Part shown: piece by piece, positions 41,395 to 48,109 of the stretch | Position numbering within the stretch: position 1 is the first letter of the stretch | Layout: the number at the start of each line of letters is the position of its first letter | NCBI RefSeq assembly: GCF_000695625.1 | Contig: NZ_JMQI01000041.1 | Coordinates: forward strand, 79,002-143,001 | Source: Amycolatopsis rifamycinica | Lineage (GTDB): Bacteria > Actinomycetota > Actinomycetes > Mycobacteriales > Pseudonocardiaceae | Length of the DNA stretch: 64,000 bases | Direction of reading: 5' to 3' | Made by a program: the position numbers and the translations under genes | The notes under the pieces: generated by a model | Database searches by the model: none | What the model was told of the DNA's origin: nothing | What the model saw: the letters and a program-made list of their open reading frames with translations, nothing else

Positions 41395-42131
41395 GGCTGC
41401 TTGCACCCGGTGCTGAAGCAGCGCAGCCGGAGGTTCGAGACGAAGGTGTTGCCCGGCCCGGAAACCAGGCCGGTGAGCAGCCGGCTGACGTCTTCGTGCC
41501 CGACGCACCCGGCGAACGACGGCGTGGTGAAGGTCGACGTCACCTTGACCGGCGGTACCGGCGGAGCCGGCGGGGCCGGCGGCGAAATCGGCACCAGTGC
41601 CTTGATGTTCACCGCCGCGGACTGGGCCGTCCGGCAGTCCGGGCCGACGTCGAGCGGTCTACCGTCCACTTTGACGTCCGAGAGCTTGATGAACACCTTC
41701 GCGGTCACGTCCGTGTCGGCGCAGATGTTGGTCTGCGTGGCCTTGCAGTCCTTGTCCTTGCCGGTGTGCACGGTCGCTGTCCCCGTGGCGTCGCCGTCCG
41801 GGATGATCTCGACCCGGCCGGTGGTGGGCATGAACCGGAACGCGACGAAGTAGCCGTTCGCGGGTGGGATGTTCAGCTTGCCGGTGATCGGCACGGTGCT
41901 GGTCAGGCCACCGAGGAAGCCGTCGAAGGTGCCCGGCGGGAAGGCGATGTCGGACCCGAGCTTGGCCACGTGGCTCGTGGTCGGCTGCTGCGCGTCCCCG
42001 AGGTTGAAGCCGAAGGGAGTTTGCGTGGCCGCCGCCTGCTGCGGCACGGGCTCGCCGGGCGCGGCTTCCGCCGCGCCCAGCGAGAACGCGCTCAGCACCA
42101 GCACGAGCGGCAACGAGAACCGAGTCAGCAT
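41391..42131 (-). CDS. Secreted protein, first gene of the mce operon
   Basis: 246 aa; ATG at 42131 behind GAGGAAG. Signal peptide MLTRFSLPLVLVLSAFSLGA cleaved near AEAAPG. The mature part is beta-rich: FPPGTFDGFLGGLTSTVPITGKLNIPP, FMPTTGRVEIIPDG, a Pro-rich hinge (SPPAPPAPPVPPV) and the end GNTFVSNLRLRCFSTGCKQ. Six Cys may form three disulfides. The ending resembles the C termini of the DUF6801-like proteins in this window (SGPGNTFxxxL), so it may be a shortened relative. It could be a soluble lipid-presenting or wall component of this Mce system; such a leader gene is not standard. Confidence 0.78.
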   Translation of the reverse strand: MLTRFSLPLVLVLSAFSLGAAEAAPGEPVPQQAAATQTPFGFNLGDAQQPTTSHVAKLGSDIAFPPGTFDGFLGGLTSTVPITGKLNIPPANGYFVAFRFMPTTGRVEIIPDGDATGTATVHTGKDKDCKATQTNICADTDVTAKVFIKLSDVKVDGRPLDVGPDCRTAQSAAVNIKALVPISPPAPPAPPVPPVKVTSTFTTPSFAGCVGHEDVSRLLTGLVSGPGNTFVSNLRLRCFSTGCKQP

Positions 42132-42241
42132 CCGGACTTCCTCATCGAAGGTGATCCTTTCCGAAGCTACTGACGATTCTCGTTGTGCCACAAGGGTTTT
42201 CGTATTCTTGTCACGCGGATCTGCGTTTCCGCGTCACGACC

Positions 42242-43792
42242 TCACTTCTTCGTGAGGGTCACGTCCAGCTTGTTGCCGGGGCCGGAGGTGATGCCGGTGA
42301 TCAGCCCGGTCAGGAAGCCGCAGCCGGTGAACCGCGGGATGCCGTAGGTCGCGGTCAGCTTGCCGCCCTTGAGCGGGTCGAAGCCGGGCGCCGAGGTCAG
42401 TGGGACGTTCGCGGGCTCGACCGTGTGGCACGACTTCGACGACAGGATCGGGAAGCCGAACACGCGGACCTTGGTGAGCTGGACGTCGATCCGGGCGTCG
42501 GCCTTGACCGCGCCGGCGGCGAGGGTGCCGGTGATCGCGCCGACCTGGTTCAGCTTCACCGTCGCGGACGCCGGGATGAAGCCGAGGACGCGGAAGTACA
42601 CGTCCGACTTCGGCAGCGCGAGCTGGGCGCCGAACTTGCCGGAGGCCGCGTCGAGCTTCGCGTCCAGGGTGCCGGGGCCGAGGGGCAGCGTGGCGTGCAG
42701 CTGCTTGAGGACCGACTTGCCCTGCAGGGAGTACTTGACCTCGATGCCGCCCGGCGGGTTGGTCGGCTGGGTCGTCGGCGTTGTCGGCTGGGTGGTCGGG
42801 GTCGTGGGCTCGGTCGTCGGGGTGGTCGGGGTCGTCGGCTCGGTGGTCGGCGTCGTCGGTTCCGTCGTGGGCGTCGTCGGCTCCGTGGTGGGAGTCGTCG
42901 GTTCCGTCGTCGGAGTGGTCGGCTCCGTCGTGGGCGTCGTCGGCTCCGTGGTGGGAGTCGTCGGCTCCGTCGTCGGAGTCGTCGGCTCCGTCGTAGGCGT
43001 CGTCGGCTCCGTCGTCGGAGTCGTCGGCTCCGTCGTCGGAGTCGTCGGCTCCGTGGTCGGAGTCGTCGGCTCGGTCGTCGGAGTGGTCGGAGTCGTCGTC
43101 GGGGTCGTCGGCTCCGTGGTCGGGGTGGTCGGCGTCGTGGGCGTGGTCGGGGTGGTGGGCGTCGTCGTGCCGCCCGCCGGCTTGATCTCGAACGTGCCCA
43201 GCTGCTGGTTCTGGCCCGGGACCGCGACGCAGTCCGAGGTGAACGTGCCGAGGTCGGTCGGCTGGCCGTCGGCGGTGCGCGGGGTCATCGTGGTGCTGAA
43301 GTTCCCGACCGTCACCGACGCGGTGCCGGGGCTGGGGAACGTCACCGCCGGCGCCTTGCCGCTGCTCTTGACGTGGAACGCGCCCGACGGCGGCACCGGC
43401 GTCGAGCCGATCGTCAGCGGCAGGTTCAGGTTCAGGGTCCGGTCGACCGGGTACTTAAGCACGGCCGCGGCCTTGGCCGAGCCGTCCAGCGAAGTGGCGC
43501 CGACCAGGGCGAGGCCCTCGGTGGCGGTCTCCGGCACGGTGACGTCGACGTCGAAGGTGATCGGGGTCGACGCGGCGCCGGCGACGGCGTTGTCGGGCAG
43601 GTTGGTGTCGATCTTCACCGACAGCACCTGGTCGCCGATCAGCGGGAACGGGCAGTTGTAGTTCAGCGTCAGGCTCACCGGCGCGGCCTCGCTCGGGCCC
43701 GCGCCGACGAGCGCGACCGTCGCCGCGACCGCGGCGGCGGTTCCGGCGGCCAGGCCGAAGGCGGGCTTTCTCGACTTCCACGAAAACTTCAC
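42242..43792 (-). CDS. Secreted DUF6801-like protein, paralog 3, with long Pro-Thr-Glu stalk
   Basis: 516 aa, GTG start at 43792. Signal peptide with SWKSRKPAFGLAAGTAAAVA; N-terminal domain LTLNYNCPFPLIGDQVLSVK; then about 130 residues of a seven-residue PTT-EPTT-type repeat; then the second domain (VKYSLQGKSVLKQLHATLPL, VRVFGFPI, TGITSGPGNKLDVTL). The same two-domain layout as paralogs at 16601 and 17742, with the stalk greatly expanded. The stalk resembles O-mannosylated Pro/Thr spacers that cross the actinobacterial wall. It lies upstream of, and in line with, the mce operon but 110 bp apart. Confidence 0.8.
   Translation of the reverse strand: MKFSWKSRKPAFGLAAGTAAAVAATVALVGAGPSEAAPVSLTLNYNCPFPLIGDQVLSVKIDTNLPDNAVAGAASTPITFDVDVTVPETATEGLALVGATSLDGSAKAAAVLKYPVDRTLNLNLPLTIGSTPVPPSGAFHVKSSGKAPAVTFPSPGTASVTVGNFSTTMTPRTADGQPTDLGTFTSDCVAVPGQNQQLGTFEIKPAGGTTTPTTPTTPTTPTTPTTEPTTPTTTPTTPTTEPTTPTTEPTTPTTEPTTPTTEPTTPTTEPTTPTTEPTTPTTEPTTPTTEPTTPTTEPTTPTTEPTTPTTEPTTPTTEPTTPTTPTTEPTTPTTQPTTPTTQPTNPPGGIEVKYSLQGKSVLKQLHATLPLGPGTLDAKLDAASGKFGAQLALPKSDVYFRVLGFIPASATVKLNQVGAITGTLAAGAVKADARIDVQLTKVRVFGFPILSSKSCHTVEPANVPLTSAPGFDPLKGGKLTATYGIPRFTGCGFLTGLITGITSGPGNKLDVTLTKK
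42757..43172 (-). repeat. Pro-Thr-Glu codon repeat (21-bp units) in the secreted paralog 3
   Basis: About 400 bp made of imperfect 21-bp units encoding TEPTTPT-like heptapeptides, more than a dozen copies, some shortened to nine-bp PTT units. Synonymous differences between copies are few, indicating recent expansion and probable length variation between strains. Confidence 0.85.
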
Positions 43793-44043
43793 GGGTCGTC
43801 ACCTCGGGAAATGGGGGAATTTCGGCAAAGCTACCTCCGTGTTTCCGGGCGAACAAGCGGCCACCGATTCTTTGTCACGCGCAGGGGATCGCCCCGATCA
43901 GGAAGAGTCACGCAGGTCAGGCCTTATCACGCGGGTGCCATCCGATTCCGCGAAAACTGTCACGCGCACGGCGAATGGTGACGATCTTCTTGCTCGCCAC
44001 GCCTCGGTCCCGTTACCTTTTCCCGGGCAGGAAAGGAGCGGCC
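43793..44043. promoter_or_regulatory. Divergent promoter region with repeated TCACGC boxes
   Basis: 251 bp between the divergent secreted paralog 3 and the ABC-transporter genes. Four TCACGC sequences (near 43875, 43904, 43926, 43968) occur about 20-40 bp apart, two of them as TGTCACGCGCA. No gene is visible. The boxes could be operators shared by both directions. Confidence 0.45.
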
Positions 44044-44979
44044 ATGTCCCAGCCGGTCATCGCCGTGACGGACCTCGCGAAACAGTACGGCGAAGTCACC
44101 GCGCTCGCCGGGATCAGCCTCACCGTCGCCCGCGGCGCGGTGCTGGCGGTCCTCGGCCACAACGGCGCCGGGAAGACCACCCTGATCGACATCCTCAGCA
44201 CGCGCGTCCGGCCGAGCGCGGGCACCGCCCGGGTCTGCGGGTACGACGTCGTGCAGCGCGGCCGCGCGGTCCGGCGGCGGATCGGGGTGACCGGGCAGTT
44301 CGCCGCGGTCGACGACGCCCTGTCCGGCCGCGGGAACCTCGTGCTGATCGCCCGGCTGCTGGGCGCCCGGCCCCGGCAGGCGCTCGCGCGGGCCGCCGAG
44401 CTGATCGCGGCCTTCGGCCTCGAAGACGCGGCCGACCGCCCGGCCGGCACGTACTCCGGCGGGATGCGGCGGCGGCTGGACCTGGCCGCCGGCCTCGTCG
44501 GCGCGCCGCAGGTGCTCTTCCTCGACGAGCCGACCACCGGGCTCGACCCGGTGAGCCGGGCCGGGTTGTGGACGATCGTGGAGGGCCTCGCGACGCGCGG
44601 CACCACGGTCGTGCTCACCACCCAGTACCTCGAGGAGGCGGACCGGCTGGCCGACCACGTCGTCGTCCTCGGCCTCGGGCACCTCACCGTGTCGGGGACG
44701 CCGGCGCAGCTGAAGGCCCGGCTCGGCACCCGCACCGCGACGTGCACGTTCGGCACCGAGCTGGCGTTGCGGCGCGCGGTGGACGCGTTGTCGCGCCTGG
44801 GCCTGGCGGCCGGGCGCGCCGGGCTGGTGCTCACCGTGCCGCTGTCCGGCCCGGGTGACATCCCGGTGGTGGTGCGCGCGCTCGACGCGGCGGGCGCGCC
44901 GCTGCGGGACCTGACGGTGACCGAGCCGACGCTCGACGACGTCTACCTGTCCCTGCACCGGACGGCGGCCGTGTCATGA
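44044..44979 (+). CDS. ABC exporter ATP-binding protein (DrrA-like)
   Basis: 311 aa from the ATG at 44044 (ribosome site AGGAAAGGAG). Walker A GHNGAGKTT, Q-loop VTGQFAAVDDALSG, signature YSGGMRRRLDLAAGL, Walker B VLFLDEPTTGLD and H-loop region LTTQYLEEADRLAD. The C-terminal extension (about 220-311, ending LTVTEPTLDDVYLSL) is typical of the DrrA/antibiotic-exporter subfamily. Overlaps the permease gene by 4 nt. The location, convergent with the PKS operon, points to product export or self-resistance. Confidence 0.93.
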   Translation: MSQPVIAVTDLAKQYGEVTALAGISLTVARGAVLAVLGHNGAGKTTLIDILSTRVRPSAGTARVCGYDVVQRGRAVRRRIGVTGQFAAVDDALSGRGNLVLIARLLGARPRQALARAAELIAAFGLEDAADRPAGTYSGGMRRRLDLAAGLVGAPQVLFLDEPTTGLDPVSRAGLWTIVEGLATRGTTVVLTTQYLEEADRLADHVVVLGLGHLTVSGTPAQLKARLGTRTATCTFGTELALRRAVDALSRLGLAAGRAGLVLTVPLSGPGDIPVVVRALDAAGAPLRDLTVTEPTLDDVYLSLHRTAAVS

Positions 44980-45809
44980 CCCCGTCCCGGCACCGCGCGG
45001 CCGTCGCCGCGCTCGGCGATCCGGCGGCCTGGCCGGAACCCGGGTTCTGGACGCAGGTCCGGGTGCTGACGGCCCGATCGCTGCGGACGGCGTTCGGTGA
45101 CCGGCGGCTGGTGTTCTTCGGCCTGCTGCAGCCGGTGGTGCTGCTGTTGCTGTTCAGCCAGGTGTTCAGCGGCGTCGGCGCGCTGCCGGGTGTCGCGGAG
45201 TACCAGGGCTACGTCAACTTCCTGGTGCCCGCGACCCTGGTCAACATCGCCATGACGACGGCGATGAGCTCGGGCGCGGGCCTGCTGGCCGAGATCTACG
45301 GCGGCTTCACCGGACGCCTGCGCTGCCTGCCGATCTCGCTGTTCTCGGTCCTGGTGGCCCGCACCCTGGCCGACTCGGCGCGGCTGGGCGTCCAGCTGGT
45401 GGTGACGGCCCTGGCGAGTGTGGCCTTCCTCGGGTTCCGCCCGGCGGGCGGGGTGCCGGGCCTGGGGCTGGCGCTGGTTCTGACGCTGGTCGTCGGCTGG
45501 TGCCTGAGCTGGGTGTTCGTCGCGATCACGACGTGGCTGCGCAAGGCCGAGACCCTTCAGGCGGCGTCGTTCGTGGTGATGTTCCCGCTGATGTTCTCCT
45601 CGAGCGCGTACATGCCCCTGGACACGATGCCGGCGTGGGTCCGCACGGTTTCGGCGGTCAACCCGCTGACGTACGCGATCGACGCCACCCGCGCCCTGGC
45701 CCTGGCCCGCCCCCTCGGCTGGTCCCTCCCGGCGGCGCTGCTGATCGCCGCCGCAGCCGCGGCGGCGGGCTCCTTCCTGGCGGCCCACACCTTCCGCGCC
45801 CACCCGTGA
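44976..45809 (+). CDS. ABC-2 type permease (DrrB-like)
   Basis: 277 aa, six TM helices after a cytoplasmic N terminus (RVLTARSLRTAFGDRRLVFF). Contains the ABC-2 family stretches LLLLFSQVFSGVGALPG, EIYGGFTGRLRCLPIS and FSSSAYMPLDTMPAWVRTVSAVNPLTYAIDATRAL. ATG overlaps the ATPase stop (ATGA). Pairs with it as a drug or lipid exporter. Confidence 0.93.
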   Translation: MTPSRHRAAVAALGDPAAWPEPGFWTQVRVLTARSLRTAFGDRRLVFFGLLQPVVLLLLFSQVFSGVGALPGVAEYQGYVNFLVPATLVNIAMTTAMSSGAGLLAEIYGGFTGRLRCLPISLFSVLVARTLADSARLGVQLVVTALASVAFLGFRPAGGVPGLGLALVLTLVVGWCLSWVFVAITTWLRKAETLQAASFVVMFPLMFSSSAYMPLDTMPAWVRTVSAVNPLTYAIDATRALALARPLGWSLPAALLIAAAAAAAGSFLAAHTFRAHP

Positions 45810-45955
45810 TCAGAACGCCAACTCGCGTGATTGGAGGGTCAACTCGCGTGATTGAAGGGTCGACACGACCCCGGCCGCCGCCCACGCCGTGTCGACTCTC
45901 TGATCACGCGTGTCGACTCCTCAATCACGCGTGTCGGCCTCTCGATCACGGGTGG
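45805..45955. repeat. Array 3: two opposed triplets of 21-bp repeats between convergent genes
   Basis: CGTGAT-type cores start at 45805, 45826 and 45847; the inverted counterparts (GTGTCG anchors) start at 45889, 45910 and 45931, each 21 bp apart. Opposed copies are near reverse complements (for example CGCGTGATTGAAGGGTCGAC against GTCGACTCCTCAATCACGCG), so the array can fold into one long hairpin between the permease and glycosyltransferase ends. The same design as array 2. Confidence 0.87.
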
Positions 45956-47058
45956 GCCAGGGATTCCAGGTGGGTGGCCGCTTCTTCGGCTCCGCCGGCG
46001 GCTTTGAACGACTCGCGGATCTTCTCCGCGCCGAACCGGTACTGGCCGGCCGACTCGATCGCGTCGCGGATGTCGGCCGCCTTGGCGCGGTCGAACCGCA
46101 GCCGCACGCCCGCCGACGCCGCCACCACCTGCTGGGCCAGCATCGACTGGTCGTCGCGGATCGGGGCGACCGCCAGCGGGACGCCGGCCGCCAGGGCTTC
46201 GCAGACCGTGTTGTGGCCGCCGTGGCAGACCACCACCGACGCCCGCGCGAACACCGCCACCTGCGGGATCCACCGGGCCACGGTCACGCTCTCGCTCACC
46301 AGCGAGCCCGTGGGGTCCACCACCAGCCCCCGCACGGACGGCAGTCCCGCCAGCGCGTCGACGCTCTCGGCCAGGAAGCGCGTCCCCGCCGCGTCGTTCG
46401 ACGTCCCCAGGGTGACCACGACCAGCGGGCGATCGTCCGCCGGGGCCCACCCGCCGCTCGCGGGGGACAGCACGGGCCCGACGTACGCCACCGGCACCGC
46501 CAACCGGCATTCCCCGGCCAGCGCGCGGGTCGTGAACGCCAGCACCAGGTGCGGCGAGAACCGCAGGTCCCCGAGCAGGACGCCGTGGCGGGCGCGAAGC
46601 CCGGCCTGGAGGTCGGAGACCCAGGACGCGATCTTCGGCAGCGACCCGAGCGGGTCGGCCAGCTCGGTCGACGTCGACGCCGAGGTCGCCCACGGCAGGC
46701 CGCACCGCGCGGCCACCAGCGCCCCCGCCATCGCCTGCTGGTCCACCACGACCACGTCCGGCCGGAACGAAGAGACGGCCGAGAGCACCCCGGGCACCAT
46801 CGCGTCGGCCAGCGGCACCAGGTACGACTCCCACAGGTACTTCAACGCGGCGAACCCGCGCAGCCCCGGCGGCCGCAGCGCCACGGCGAACGGGGCCGAG
46901 TCCCCCGCCGAAAACACCCGGCCGGAGACCAAGGTGGACAGTTCCGGCTGCGGCCCGCACCAGGCCACCTGGTGGCCGCGCGCGGAAAGCACCGAAGCCA
47001 CCCCGCGCAACGGCGCCACGTGCCCGGCCAGCGGCGGCACGACCAGCAGGAACTTCAC
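45946..47058 (-). CDS. MGT-type glycosyltransferase
   Basis: 370 aa from the GTG at 47058, overlapping the hydrolase stop (GTGA). GT1/UGT-like: N-terminal FLLVVPPLAGHVAPLRGVAS (catalytic-type His after LAG), central VDQQAMAGALVAARCGLPW, and the C-terminal nucleotide-sugar motif ARASVVVCHGGHNTVCEALAAGVPLAVAPIRDDQ. Such enzymes transfer a sugar from an NDP-donor to a macrolide, polyketide or lipid acceptor. Last gene of the five-gene PKS operon, hence expected to glycosylate its product. No sugar-nucleotide genes are present, so the donor is probably a common sugar. Confidence 0.9.
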   Translation of the reverse strand: MKFLLVVPPLAGHVAPLRGVASVLSARGHQVAWCGPQPELSTLVSGRVFSAGDSAPFAVALRPPGLRGFAALKYLWESYLVPLADAMVPGVLSAVSSFRPDVVVVDQQAMAGALVAARCGLPWATSASTSTELADPLGSLPKIASWVSDLQAGLRARHGVLLGDLRFSPHLVLAFTTRALAGECRLAVPVAYVGPVLSPASGGWAPADDRPLVVVTLGTSNDAAGTRFLAESVDALAGLPSVRGLVVDPTGSLVSESVTVARWIPQVAVFARASVVVCHGGHNTVCEALAAGVPLAVAPIRDDQSMLAQQVVAASAGVRLRFDRAKAADIRDAIESAGQYRFGAEKIRESFKAAGGAEEAATHLESLAHP

Positions 47059-47831
47059 GCCGCGTGCCGTTCGATCCACGCGAGCACCAGCTCGCGCACC
47101 TGCCGGTGCTGCTCCACCAGCACCGAATGCCCCTGTCCCTCGAACACGTGCAGCTCGCCGTTCGGCAGCAGCGACGTCAGCGCTTCGAGGTCGTCGGCCT
47201 GGTAGCCGTGACTGCCCAAAATGGACAGCACCGGGCAGCCGATCGCCGCCACCTGCTCCCAGCTGAGCAACGGCCCGAGCGGTACCTCCTCGGCCATCTT
47301 CGTCGACGTGATCCGCTCGGCCGCCATCCGCGCCAGCCGCCGGTGGTGCGCGCTGAAGTTCGCCTCGATCCAGTCGAAGCTCTCCTCGACCTGCAGGAAC
47401 CGCACGGTGTGCGCGAGGATCGCGCTCATCTTCTCCGCCCACACCTCGGTCGCGGGCTCGGACTCGATGCACACGATGCTGCGCACCCGCGAAGGATGGG
47501 CGACGGCGTAGCTGTAGGCGAGCGTCCCGCCGAAGCTGTTGCCCACCAGGTGCACCGGCCGGTCGACGCCGAGCTGCCGGAGCAGGTCGTCGAGGTCGGC
47601 GACGAAGTCCCCGAGGGTGTACCCGCGTTCCGGCCGCTCGGTCTTGCCGTGCCCGCGCAGGTCGTAGCTGATCACGTCGATGCCGGCGGCGGCGACCGGC
47701 GGCGCCAGCGTGAGGTAGAAGCTCGCCAGGCTGTCGGTGCCCATGCCGTGCAGGAAGACCACGGTCTCGGTGCCGCCGGCGGGGACGAGCTGCACGTTGG
47801 TGCGCAGCCCGTTGACGGTCATCGTGGGCAC
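47055..47831 (-). CDS. Alpha/beta hydrolase, possible chain-release thioesterase
   Basis: 258 aa. GTG at 47831 has a GGAG five bases upstream; the ATG at 47822 (overlapping the ACP stop) is the alternative. Blocks: TVVFLHGMGTDSLASFYLTLA, YDLRGHGKTERPERGY, nucleophile elbow LVGNSFGGTLAYSYAVAHPS, acid and base regions LSILGSHGYQADD and GQGHSVLVEQH. In the middle of the PKS operon, between ACP and glycosyltransferase, it may release or lactonise the acyl chain; this is inference, as the family is catalytically diverse. Confidence 0.87.
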   Translation of the reverse strand: MPTMTVNGLRTNVQLVPAGGTETVVFLHGMGTDSLASFYLTLAPPVAAAGIDVISYDLRGHGKTERPERGYTLGDFVADLDDLLRQLGVDRPVHLVGNSFGGTLAYSYAVAHPSRVRSIVCIESEPATEVWAEKMSAILAHTVRFLQVEESFDWIEANFSAHHRRLARMAAERITSTKMAEEVPLGPLLSWEQVAAIGCPVLSILGSHGYQADDLEALTSLLPNGELHVFEGQGHSVLVEQHRQVRELVLAWIERHAA

Positions 47832-48109
47832 GTGCGCTCCCCCACGAACCGGGCGATGTCGCCGACGGTCAGGCCGATGACGTCGTCGAGGTCCTTCTCC
47901 GCCAGGTGCTCGGCGAGGTTGACGTCCGCACCGAAGTGCTCGGAGAGGATGCTCGCGAAGGTCACCAGGTCGATGGACTCCAGCTGCAGGTCCTCGTGGA
48001 ACGTCGTGTCCGGGGTGATCTCGATGCCGAGCACCTCGGCGTCGCCGACGAGCTCGGCGAGCAGCTCGGCGACGACGTCGAACGTGGCGGACGCGTGGTC
48101 GATGGTCAT
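47819..48109 (-). CDS. Free-standing acyl carrier protein
   Basis: 96 aa, four-helix ACP fold. The phosphopantetheine-attachment motif reads DLQLESIDLVTF, with Ser in ESID in place of the common DSLD. The N-terminal helix (TFDVVAELLAELVGDAEVLG) and the acidic character are normal. It overlaps the KS-AT-DH gene and the hydrolase gene. Since the larger PKS already has an internal ACP, this discrete carrier may accept the finished chain for the hydrolase or glycosyltransferase. Confidence 0.92.
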   Translation of the reverse strand: MTIDHASATFDVVAELLAELVGDAEVLGIEITPDTTFHEDLQLESIDLVTFASILSEHFGADVNLAEHLAEKDLDDVIGLTVGDIARFVGERTCPR

